DNA of 13,223 bases from Ghiorsea sp. (lineage in GTDB: Bacteria; Pseudomonadota; Zetaproteobacteria; Mariprofundales; Mariprofundaceae): positions 1-13,223 of the forward strand of contig JAJFLD010000098.1 of the NCBI GenBank assembly GCA_021772875.1, read 5' to 3'. The notes under the pieces are model-generated. The model had not been told where the DNA came from and ran no database searches. It saw nothing but the letters and a program-made list of their open reading frames with translations. Positions 7,300 to 13,223 of this stretch are shown one piece after another. The position numbers and the translations under genes were made by a program. Within the stretch, counting starts at the first letter, position 1, and each line of letters begins with the position of its first letter.

Positions 7300-7887
7300 T
7301 TATCGTATTTGTTGCACTTTGCAGCCTGAAACCTTGAAAATTTTGGAAGCTTGTCCAAGCCCTTGTTGCTGTCTGGGTATCGCTGCTGACATATGGCGTT
7401 TCCAACGGTATTTCAATGTGTAAGAAGGCTCTTCAACCAACTTCCCCTTTCTGTTCAAGCTGCTTGAAAGCAAAAGGCCACCACATTCTTTTGCCAAACG
7501 ACGTGTTTCCACGTCTGCATCAACACGAATAGCAATCCAACCCTGTTGATAACATGCATGATGCAGCGTTTGTTTGGCAGGAAAAACCAAAGTGACGGCA
7601 CCTGGCCAAGATTGTTTGGCCAGGTGGCGTAGTGTCGGTGTAATCACCACAGCCTGTTTTAAAGCTGTGGCGATGGAATCAGCCAACAATAAAAATGGCC
7701 CTTTGCGTTGTTTAAAACGTTGCATCTTGTTGATGCCTTTTGAGGAATACGCTGAAGCTGCAATACCTGCTAAGGTGGATGTCGGATGCGCCAGCAAACC
7801 ACCTTCACGCAACACATACCCTGCTTTGAGCGTTTTTATCTTGGCTGACGCTGAGTTGATTCTAACGCATTTGGCTGAAACGCCCAC
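7300..7887 (-). CDS. tsaC: TsaC/YrdC-family threonylcarbamoyl-AMP synthase, divergent
   Basis: This 195-residue YrdC-domain protein matches the short TsaC type. TsaC makes threonylcarbamoyl-AMP from threonine, bicarbonate and ATP for the t6A modification of ANN-decoding tRNAs. Alignable blocks are GGLLAHPTST (29-38, usual YPTEA/T), FKQR (58-61), SWPGAVTLVFPA (93-104), WIAIRVDAD (117-125) and LLLSSSLN (138-145, usual STSAN). The PT, KxR and SxxN positions that contact ligand in the family are kept, but flanks are unusual: Ser for Glu after PT, Leu-Asn-Arg-Lys where Ala-Asn-x-Ser is usual, and a basic C-terminal stretch. The start is GTG at 7887, eight bases after the purE stop, with no clear Shine-Dalgarno; translational coupling is likely. 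A GTG at 7824 is an alternative that would leave a very short N-terminus. Function is fairly likely; activity is not certain. Confidence 0.78.
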   Translation of the reverse strand: MGVSAKCVRINSASAKIKTLKAGYVLREGGLLAHPTSTLAGIAASAYSSKGINKMQRFKQRKGPFLLLADSIATALKQAVVITPTLRHLAKQSWPGAVTLVFPAKQTLHHACYQQGWIAIRVDADVETRRLAKECGGLLLSSSLNRKGKLVEEPSYTLKYRWKRHMSAAIPRQQQGLGQASKIFKVSGCKVQQIR

Positions 7888-7895
7888 GAGCGAAA

Positions 7896-8369
7896 TTAAT
7901 CGCCTGCTAAAATAGCTTCTGCCTGTTTCGCGCGATCAAAACGAAGTTTATGCGCCAAATCTTCATCCGTTTGGGCAAGCATTTGCACAGCAAGCAAACC
8001 CGCGTTATGCGCCCCATTGATCGCCACAGTCGCTACAGGCATACCAGGCGGCATCATCACAGTCGATAACAAAGCATCTTCACCATTCAGTGCGCCAGAA
8101 GCAATCGGCACCCCAATCACGGGTTTAATGGTTTTTGAGCATACCACACCAGCCAAATGCGCTGCCATACCTGCTGCACAAATAAACACCTGACAACCCG
8201 CAGCTTCTGCATCTCGAATGGCTTCAGCCGTTGCATCTGGGGTGCGATGTGCTGAGCGAACCAATGTTTTATAAGCAACACCAAATTCTTCAAACACCGC
8301 CTCAGTTTTTTGCATCACTGGCATATCATTTTTGCTGCCCATCAAAATTAATACTTTAATATCTTTCAT
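7896..8369 (-). CDS. purE: N5-carboxyaminoimidazole ribonucleotide mutase (class I PurE)
   Basis: PurE converts N5-CAIR to CAIR in purine synthesis. The 157-residue chain has ILMGSKNDMPVM (8-19), RSAHRTPD (38-45) with the catalytic H41, AGMAAHLAGVV (66-76), ALNGEDALLS (93-102) and MPPGMPVATVAI (106-117). Length and motifs are those of the class I octameric enzyme. Class I PurE normally needs PurK to make N5-CAIR, yet purK is not adjacent: the next genes are tsaC-like and an M29 protein. The ATG at 8369 follows AAGG with five bases between, a good ribosome-binding site. It is the first gene of this minus-strand group, and its promoter must lie in the AT-rich region beyond 8370. Confidence 0.95.
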   Translation of the reverse strand: MKDIKVLILMGSKNDMPVMQKTEAVFEEFGVAYKTLVRSAHRTPDATAEAIRDAEAAGCQVFICAAGMAAHLAGVVCSKTIKPVIGVPIASGALNGEDALLSTVMMPPGMPVATVAINGAHNAGLLAVQMLAQTDEDLAHKLRFDRAKQAEAILAGD

Positions 8370-8681
8370 CTCACCCTTCTTATCTATCGTAATTTTTAAA
8401 TACTTTAATAGCGAAGAATAAACGCAGTTTGCCCAAATGTCTTGCTGTTCAAATATAATAACCTGTTATGATGATTGCTACAGTAATATTTATGGCGCAC
8501 AATCCACTATGCACGAAAAAAGAGGTCGGTCTCATCATACAAATTTCTCGGCCTAGATTGTTCATCTTATAACTTTAAACTAAAATACATAAGCTAACGC
8601 TATAAATATAAGGCTTAGTAAATAAGCGGTTATGATGACAAGGCTTAATTCAAAGCTTCTTACCCGTGCGGAGATATTCAC
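8370..8681. other. AT-rich intergenic region upstream of purE and the small membrane ORF
   Basis: No gene is supported here. The stretch is AT-rich and holds two short dyads close together, ATAAC-CT-GTTAT (8458-8469) and an imperfect palindrome ATTGCTACAGTAAT (8474-8487), on the purE promoter side. The 10-mer GTTATGATGA occurs twice, at 8465-8474 and 8629-8638. A candidate plus-strand promoter lies at 8558-8586. Confidence 0.5.
8558..8586 (+). promoter_or_regulatory. Candidate sigma70-like promoter for the small membrane ORF
   Basis: TTGTTC (8558-8563) and TAAAAT (8581-8586) are separated by 17 bp. The -10 matches the consensus at five of six positions and the -35 at three of six. Transcription would start near 8593 and leave a leader of about 90 nt before the GTG at 8682. 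In AT-rich DNA such matches arise by chance, so this is tentative. Confidence 0.3.
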
Positions 8682-8816
8682 GTGAAAAGAATTTTTATTG
8701 GCTTTATTCTATGCTTTGCGGGATTAGCACTTATGCGTTTTGATGTTCGTTTGATAGGCATCATCACCTTTATTGTTGGATTAAGCATAGCTATTCGAAA
8801 TTATAGCAATCACTGA
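8682..8816 (+). CDS. Putative 44-residue two-helix membrane protein
   Basis: A GTG start at 8682 opens a 44-codon frame ending at TGA 8814-8816. GGAG lies eight bases upstream, a usable Shine-Dalgarno. The predicted chain has two hydrophobic segments, about residues 4-18 (IFIGFILCFAGLALM) and 24-38 (LIGIITFIVGLSIAI), joined by a short charged turn RFDVR. The N-terminus is KR and the C-terminus RNYSNH, so it looks like a helical hairpin in the inner membrane with both ends probably cytosolic. It lies alone in a gene-free gap, same strand as mtnA but 231 bp from it. No family is recognised. Support is the ribosome-binding site and clean hydrophobic pattern; conservation is untested. Confidence 0.5.
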   Translation: MKRIFIGFILCFAGLALMRFDVRLIGIITFIVGLSIAIRNYSNH

Positions 8817-9047
8817 CAAATGATCTCAAGCAAGCAACTTCAGCATGTTTAGGCGCTTTGTCAGGTATATTTTTCCATTTGATATTTTGACATGCTTGGC
8901 CATTCATATACTCTGTGAATTAGCAGTAAAATTGATAAGCCCTGTTGTCACATGCTGTACAAATCAGCATAGTCTTCTTTAAATGAATAACAACATGGTG
9001 CTTCAAAAAAACATCAGCCATGCAATGCACAACTCCAAGGATAAAAG
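8817..9047. other. Non-coding region upstream of mtnA with repeated CAGCAT elements
   Basis: No gene is seen. Elements of CAGCATGT or its complement occur at 8841-8848, 8890-8896 (ACATGCT), 8950-8957 (ACATGCTG) and 8965-8970 (CAGCAT). No SAM-riboswitch core could be made out. The mtnA ribosome-binding site AAGGA lies near its end, six bases before the ATG. Confidence 0.5.
8945..8973 (+). promoter_or_regulatory. mtnA: Candidate mtnA promoter with operator-like dyad in the spacer
   Basis: TTGTCA (8945-8950, five of six to the -35 consensus) and CATAGT (8968-8973, four of six to the -10) are spaced 17 bp. The spacer and the edge of the -10 contain ATGCTG (8952-8957), seven bases, then CAGCAT (8965-8970), a perfect inverted repeat placed where a repressor would block RNA polymerase. 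The leader to the mtnA ATG would be about 68 nt. Confidence 0.42.
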
Positions 9048-10112
9048 ATGCACGGAACATACAAACCCTTATGGCTTGATAATAACGGCGACTTAGAAGT
9101 CATCGACCAGCGTTATTTACCCTTTGAAAAGAAAACCCGCATCTTGCATACAGGAGCCGATGTTAGTCAGGCTATCACAGACATGACAGTACGTGGTGCA
9201 GGTGTGATTGGTAATGTTGCAGCTTTTGGTGTGTATTTACTTGCCCGTGAATATGCAGGCGACAAAACAAAAATTACTGAACAAGCCCAAATCATTCGTG
9301 CTTCTCGCCCTACGGCTGTTAACCTGATGTGGGCTGTAGACCGCATGCTACAAGTGGTCGCACAAAGCCAACATGTGATTGCCGATTGCAAAGCTGAGGC
9401 CATTCAAATTTGTGATGAAGATGTATTGAGAACACAGGACATTGGGCGTATTGGCTGTGATATTATTGAAGACATCATGCAACGCAAAGCGCTAACAAGC
9501 TTTAATATCCTCACCCACTGCAATGCAGGTTGGTTGGGCATTGTAGATAGCGGCTCTGCCCTTGCTCCAATTTATGAAGCCCAACGCCGTGGCATTCCTA
9601 TCCATGTTTGGGTAGATGAAACACGTCCACGCAATCAAGGCGCTAGTTTAACGGCATGGGAGCTGCTGGATGCAGGCATCCAACATACCATCATCCCCGA
9701 CAACACTGGCGGCCATCTGATGCAGCAGGGTATGGTAGATATGGTAATTACAGGTGCCGATAGGGTTGCCTTAAATGGGGATGCCGCCAACAAAATTGGC
9801 ACTTACCTCAAAGCTTTAGCCGCCAAAGACAATGATGTTCCCTTTTATATTGCTCTGCCAACCAACACCTTTGATTTTGCATGTCAAAATGGTGTGAAAG
9901 ACATCAGCATTGAAATGCGCAGTGAAGATGAAGTGCATATGATGCGTGGCGTGGATGAACATGGTCTGCCACAGATAATTCGCATCACGCCTGAAGGCAC
10001 AAAAGCAGCCAATTACGGCTTTGATGTCACCCCTGCTCGGCTGATTACTGCTTTCATCACCGAAGCGGGCTGCATAACACCCAACAAAACAGCCATTTCG
10101 AGGCTAAAATGA
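9048..10112 (+). CDS. mtnA: S-methyl-5-thioribose-1-phosphate isomerase
   Basis: MtnA converts methylthioribose-1-phosphate (aldose) to methylthioribulose-1-phosphate in salvage of methylthioadenosine, a by-product of polyamine and quorum-signal synthesis. The 354-residue chain has TVRGAGVIG (47-55), SRPTAVNLMWA (86-96), ILTHCNAGWL (154-163) with catalytic C158, WVDETRPRNQGA (188-199), ITGADRVALNGDAANKIGTY (234-253) with catalytic D238, and a C-terminal YGFDVTPARLITAFITE. This is full length with all key residues. Related eIF2B-like isomerases include ribose-1,5-bisphosphate isomerase, but the C158/D238 context is that of MtnA. The ATG at 9048 follows AAGGA by six bases. It overlaps the downstream aldolase by ATGA (10109-10112). 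No methylthioribose kinase or MTA phosphorylase gene is adjacent. Confidence 0.95.
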   Translation: MHGTYKPLWLDNNGDLEVIDQRYLPFEKKTRILHTGADVSQAITDMTVRGAGVIGNVAAFGVYLLAREYAGDKTKITEQAQIIRASRPTAVNLMWAVDRMLQVVAQSQHVIADCKAEAIQICDEDVLRTQDIGRIGCDIIEDIMQRKALTSFNILTHCNAGWLGIVDSGSALAPIYEAQRRGIPIHVWVDETRPRNQGASLTAWELLDAGIQHTIIPDNTGGHLMQQGMVDMVITGADRVALNGDAANKIGTYLKALAAKDNDVPFYIALPTNTFDFACQNGVKDISIEMRSEDEVHMMRGVDEHGLPQIIRITPEGTKAANYGFDVTPARLITAFITEAGCITPNKTAISRLK

Positions 10113-10711
10113 TTGATGGCGTCATCAAATACCATGTCCAACATAACTTGGGGCCGGCACCTGAATTTTCAGGCTTTGCAACCATAGAGCCCCTAAGGGC
10201 GCGTCTTTTTGCACTTGGTTTGATTGGTGAAAAAGATGGCATTGGTTATGGCAATCTTTCACAACGGCATCTGGTCAGCCAATCCTTTTTTATCACCGCA
10301 ACGCAAACAGGGAAACAAGCAGCACTCATCCAACAACAATATACCTTTATCAACCATTACAGTTTCGAGACGTTCACAGTGTTTTCACAAGGCAAATATA
10401 AACCTAGCAGCGAAGCTTTAAGCCATGCCATGATTTACGAAATCCATCCCGAAATCACAACCATCATTCACATTCATTCTGCAGCCCTATGGCATCACAT
10501 GCAGGCCAATCGCGCTCTCGCCACCACAGCCGAATATGGCACAGCGGAGATGGTTACAGAAATCGCAAACCTTTATAAAAACATCAATCCATTTAAGCAC
10601 AATGCCTTTGTCATGCAAGGGCATGAAGATGGCATCATCACCTTTGGCAGAAACATCGCAGAAGCCGAACACGCATTGTATCAAATCATTCAAGCACAGC
10701 TGCAAGCATAA
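10109..10711 (+). CDS. Class II aldolase/adducin-family protein coupled to mtnA
   Basis: This 200-residue protein has the class II aldolase fold used by zinc-dependent sugar-phosphate aldolases, epimerases and the dehydratase MtnB. Visible marks are GIGYGNLSQR (44-53, the phosphate-binding GN-S motif), TQTGKQ (65-70), KPSSEALSHAMIYE (98-111) with acid E102, zinc ligands H121 and H123 in IIHIHSA (119-125), and the third His H172 in MQGHEDGIITFG (169-180). The ATGA overlap with mtnA indicates that both act on one pathway. It could be MtnB (methylthioribulose-1-phosphate dehydratase) or an aldolase that splits the same substrate to DHAP and methylthioacetaldehyde, as in the DHAP shunt. No mtnC, mtnD or other salvage gene follows, and the GIGYGNLS/TQTG blocks look closer to unassigned class II aldolases than to typical MtnB. 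Fold confidence is high, reaction uncertain. Confidence 0.85.
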   Translation: MIDGVIKYHVQHNLGPAPEFSGFATIEPLRARLFALGLIGEKDGIGYGNLSQRHLVSQSFFITATQTGKQAALIQQQYTFINHYSFETFTVFSQGKYKPSSEALSHAMIYEIHPEITTIIHIHSAALWHHMQANRALATTAEYGTAEMVTEIANLYKNINPFKHNAFVMQGHEDGIITFGRNIAEAEHALYQIIQAQLQA

Positions 10712-10834
10712 AAACAATGCCTCACAAAACCACAGCCATTGATAACATAAGTTGCATGTGTAGACATTGCCTAGATAAACAAACTTCTTAAAAAACAAAT
10801 CCCGTTGCAAAAACCATCAACAAGAGGTGTAAAC

Positions 10835-11533
10835 ATGATTGCTGAACTACCCATGTACATCAACTTCATTTTCGGAATCACAACACTATTAACCGTATTC
10901 CTTTTTTATAAAGCAGCCCACCACTCCAAACTTGTTTTAGGCATCATTGTAGCGTGGTTGATCTTGCAGACTGGTTTAGGTTTTTCATCATTTTATCAAG
11001 CGACAGACAACATGCCGCCGCGATTTGTATTGCTGATTCTACCACCCCTATTGCTCATCACATGGGTGTTCTTAAGCGCTAAAGGCAAAGTATTTATCAC
11101 ACAGCTTGATTTAAACTTACTCACTTATCTACACATCGTACGTGTGCCTGTGGAGCTGGTGTTATTCGCATTGTTTTTACATCATCACGTCCCACAACTG
11201 ATGACCTTTGAAGGTAGGAATCTTGATATTTTGGCAGGTTCTACTGCCCCCATCATGGCTTATTTCTTAAACTCCAAACAAGCGATGAGCAAAAACATAT
11301 TGTTGCTCTGGAATATTTTAAGCCTTGGTTTATTGCTCAATATTGTGGTGAATGCTGTGCTTTCTGCCCCTACGCCTTTTCAGCAGTTTGGATTTTCTCA
11401 ACCCAATCTGGCCATTTTATATTTTCCTTTTATCTGGTTGCCCTGCTGCATTGTGCCTATTGTCTTATTTTCACATTTGGCAGCCATCAAGAAGCTGTTA
11501 AGTGAGCAAACAATGGCTGCACCCAAAACCTAA
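10835..11533 (+). CDS. Conserved seven-helix inner-membrane protein of unknown function
   Basis: This 232-residue polytopic protein has about seven hydrophobic segments near residues 8-26, 33-50, 64-81, 98-116, 130-145, 154-176 and 191-217. Polar marks inside or next to helices are HIVRVPVE (100-107), a HHH cluster (116-118), FEGRNLDILAGSTAP (125-139) and SAPTPFQQF (177-185), followed by FPFIWLPCCIVP (197-208). From memory these blocks recur in a widespread uncharacterised family, but no function is known to me. The ATG at 10835 is preceded by AGAGGTG with five bases between; a TTG at 10805 is less likely. It lies 123 bp after the aldolase and so may have its own promoter. The stop codon TAA sits inside a tandem AAACCT repeat. 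It converges with the porin gene. Confidence 0.8.
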   Translation: MIAELPMYINFIFGITTLLTVFLFYKAAHHSKLVLGIIVAWLILQTGLGFSSFYQATDNMPPRFVLLILPPLLLITWVFLSAKGKVFITQLDLNLLTYLHIVRVPVELVLFALFLHHHVPQLMTFEGRNLDILAGSTAPIMAYFLNSKQAMSKNILLLWNILSLGLLLNIVVNAVLSAPTPFQQFGFSQPNLAILYFPFIWLPCCIVPIVLFSHLAAIKKLLSEQTMAAPKT

Positions 11534-11549
11534 ACCTAAACCTAAACCT
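11526..11549. repeat. Tandem hexamer repeat AAACCT x4
   Basis: Four perfect AAACCT units span 11526-11549. The first unit supplies the last codons and stop of the upstream membrane protein. Since the unit is six bases, each repeat adds another TAA in the same frame (11531, 11537, 11543, 11549). The motif resembles eukaryotic telomere hexamers, but the surrounding genes are plainly bacterial. Confidence 0.95.
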
Positions 11550-11599
11550 AATGATTTCACTTGGATGGTTTTGTGATGTTTATCTGGATGGGTGCCATT

Positions 11600-12688
11600 T
11601 CATAGCGTATGAATATCAAAGCGTAACATCGCTACATTTGCAGGTTTTAACGCAGGATTGCCTCCTGGATGTTGTATCCATTGGTAGGCTGGATGCAAAG
11701 TGAACCAATCTGTAAGTGGCATATCGTAAGTTACTTCTACAGCTATTTCTGCCGCAGTTAAACCATTGATTTGTCGATTGCTATCGCTGAAGCCAGCCCG
11801 TGCCACAGCCAAACCAAACACATCCTCACTGCGACTTACAAGCAAACCTTGCAACACAAAACCCACACCCAAATAATTCGCAATTTCATTCCGATTTGCC
11901 TGTGCTAACCCCAGTTGAACAAACATGCCTACACCTTCAGCAAGCGGCTGATCCACAACCATATACACACCTGCATCAGATGAGAAAATCGAACCATCTG
12001 GAGCAGTTTTTTCTGCTGAATGTTGCCACAAACCAAGCTTGTAGGCCGCTTCTCCATCCAACCAACCTGCCTCAATAATCGTCATCAATCCCTCAACAGC
12101 TTTGTCCACTTTACGTGTTGCAGGGTCGCCATCATACACGGCAACATTCAAATAACTTTGTTCATTATGCAGGCTTAATCGTGTTGCCATGCCTGCTTCT
12201 GGCCATAATGATGTGCCAACATTACCAGACATTTCTGGGCCAATACCAAAGGATGAGTTTAAAAATAAGGTGCCATATTCAGAAGCATAGAATTCAGAGT
12301 TAAGATCATGGTAACCCAATAACAATGAAACAGACTCATTCAATGCATGATCATACCAAAATTGTTGCACTCTCAAACGTCTGCCATCGGCGATATTACT
12401 CGCTGTTTGCACATCACCAATAAAACCGCTCGGGTCTTTGCCGTGATCAAAAAGCACTTCGGCAAACCAAGTGCCACTATCCCATAAACCAAGTGCTTCA
12501 GTATCAACGACAATCGAAACATCCGCTGTGCCAAGTACTTGTGAGCCTTTTTTATCACCACCGCTTAAGTTTTTTACCACTTCGCCAACATAAAAGGCTT
12601 CGGTTATGATGGCCTCTTCTGCCCAAGCAAGCTGCTGCCAACATAAAAGTAAAGCCAAGCCACATAATTTTACACGGTATGTTATCAT
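11600..12688 (-). CDS. OprB-family carbohydrate-selective porin
   Basis: This 362-residue protein has a Sec signal peptide (1-23, ending QLAWAEE) and a beta-barrel pattern of alternating hydrophobic and polar residues. OprB (PF04966) blocks are clear: WFAEVLFDHGKDPS (74-87), GDVQTASNI (91-99), QQFWYDH (108-114), LLLGYHDLNSEF (122-133), GTLFLNSSFGIGPE (139-152) and NVAVYDGDP (181-189). OprB proteins are 16-stranded outer-membrane porins that favour sugars. The final residue is Leu after RFDIHT, not the usual terminal Phe. The ATG at 12688 has GGAG seven bases upstream. It lies 76 bp after fliP in the same direction but is unlikely to be part of the flagellar operon by function. Substrate specificity cannot be read from sequence. 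Confidence 0.88.
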   Translation of the reverse strand: MITYRVKLCGLALLLCWQQLAWAEEAIITEAFYVGEVVKNLSGGDKKGSQVLGTADVSIVVDTEALGLWDSGTWFAEVLFDHGKDPSGFIGDVQTASNIADGRRLRVQQFWYDHALNESVSLLLGYHDLNSEFYASEYGTLFLNSSFGIGPEMSGNVGTSLWPEAGMATRLSLHNEQSYLNVAVYDGDPATRKVDKAVEGLMTIIEAGWLDGEAAYKLGLWQHSAEKTAPDGSIFSSDAGVYMVVDQPLAEGVGMFVQLGLAQANRNEIANYLGVGFVLQGLLVSRSEDVFGLAVARAGFSDSNRQINGLTAAEIAVEVTYDMPLTDWFTLHPAYQWIQHPGGNPALKPANVAMLRFDIHTL

Positions 12689-12764
12689 ATATTTTCTCCA
12701 ATATTTTAATAACTTATCGGTAAAACCTCAACCTACTTTAGCAATATTTGGGTTTATTTCATGC

Positions 12765-13223
12765 TTATTTAAAACTTTGCAACAACGAGGCTGTAATCAA
12801 ATGCCACCCATCCACCAAAACAAACAAAATGATTTTAAGTGGCAATGAAATCATCACCGGTGGCAACATCATCATGCCCATACTCATCAACACACTGGCA
12901 ACCACCAAATCAAGTACAACAAAAGGGATATAAATCAAAAATCCAATTTCAAAAGCTGTGCGTAATTCACTAATCACAAACGATGGAATCAACACATGCA
13001 TGGGGGTTTCCGCTGCCGTTTGTGGCTTCTCCATTTTTGCAGCACTTAAAAACAAGAACAAATCATCTTCACGTGTTTGCCGCAGCATAAAGCTACGTAA
13101 AGGGTCAATGGCTTTATCCATGGCTTCTGATTGGCTGATTTCTTCATTCAAATATGGTGTTAAAGCTGTGCTATCAATCGTATTCCATACTGGCATCATG
13201 ATAAAAATAGTCATAAACAATGC
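12765..13223 (-). CDS. fliP: Flagellar type III export protein FliP, C-terminal part
   Basis: FliP is an integral-membrane subunit of the flagellar export gate (FliP5FliQ4FliR1). The visible 152 residues run in from the right edge and end at TAA 12765-12767. They contain FIMMPVWNTI, then the periplasmic region with SEAMDKAIDPLRSFMLRQTR, and the family signature blocks VLIPSFVISELRTAFEIGF (before the third helix) and VLMSMGMMMLPPVMIS, then LILFVLVDGW-like ILFVLVDGWHLI. These are typical of FliP rather than the virulence paralogue SctR, though the two are close. The start lies outside the window, so the missing N-terminus is an edge effect. fliQ, expected downstream, is absent: an OprB-type porin gene follows instead, so the flagellar cluster ends here. 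Confidence 0.95.
   Translation of the reverse strand, partial: ALFMTIFIMMPVWNTIDSTALTPYLNEEISQSEAMDKAIDPLRSFMLRQTREDDLFLFLSAAKMEKPQTAAETPMHVLIPSFVISELRTAFEIGFLIYIPFVVLDLVVASVLMSMGMMMLPPVMISLPLKIILFVLVDGWHLITASLLQSFK

Noticed and set aside
8427..8432. PurR-like half-site GCAAAC upstream of purE (minus strand)
   Set aside because: Only one half of the expected palindrome is present; the second half does not match, so a PurR operator is not supported.
8817..9047. Possible SAM riboswitch ahead of mtnA
   Set aside because: No conserved SAM-I or SAM-II core, kink-turn or anti-terminator/terminator arrangement could be found; only short dyads are present.
11526..11549. Eukaryotic telomere or assembly-adapter contamination
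   Set aside because: Only four units, hexamer phase continues the coding frame into the stop, and both flanks are bacterial genes with normal spacing.
12703..12731. TTGAGG/TAAAAT pair with 17-bp spacing on the minus strand ahead of the OprB-type gene
   Set aside because: The transcript would start about at the GGAG ribosome-binding site (12696-12699), leaving it without a usable leader, so it is probably chance in AT-rich sequence.

Overview
This window looks like chromosome from a Gram-negative, flagellated proteobacterium of moderate G+C. The support is a heptose-bisphosphate phosphatase (LPS core precursor pathway), an OprB-type outer-membrane porin, an anhydromuramic acid kinase (peptidoglycan recycling) and the flagellar export protein FliP. 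No phage, transposon, CRISPR or RNA gene was recognised. The lineage cannot be fixed from sequence alone; a marine group such as Zetaproteobacteria is only an impression.

Layout. Positions 5323 down to 1 hold a tight minus-strand run of seven genes: gmhB, plsC (ATGA overlap), a TlpA-like thioredoxin, an exported START/SRPBCC protein, an exported PAP2 phosphatase-like protein, a class I methyltransferase and anmK (cut by the left edge). Short gaps or overlaps throughout suggest one envelope-directed operon. A 130-bp divergent region with a large dyad separates it from plus-strand cobA (siroheme/cobalamin branch). cobA converges with a second minus-strand operon, purE - tsaC-like - M29-family metallopeptidase, at 8369 to 6230.

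The 8370-9047 stretch is the only long gap. It is AT-rich and holds a plausible 44-residue two-helix membrane protein and a candidate promoter with dyad elements ahead of mtnA. mtnA overlaps by 4 bp a class II aldolase-family gene. Together they suggest salvage of the methylthioribose phosphate made from S-adenosylmethionine by-products, possibly through an aldolase shunt rather than the full methionine salvage pathway. A seven-helix membrane protein of unknown function follows. It ends in a telomere-like AAACCT tandem repeat and converges with an OprB-family porin. The C-terminal half of fliP runs off the right edge.

Most of the window is ordinary housekeeping. The points worth a second look are the mtnA-aldolase pair, the PAP2 protein that lacks both canonical phosphate-binding arginines, the two regulatory dyads, the small membrane ORF and the hexamer repeat with in-frame stops.
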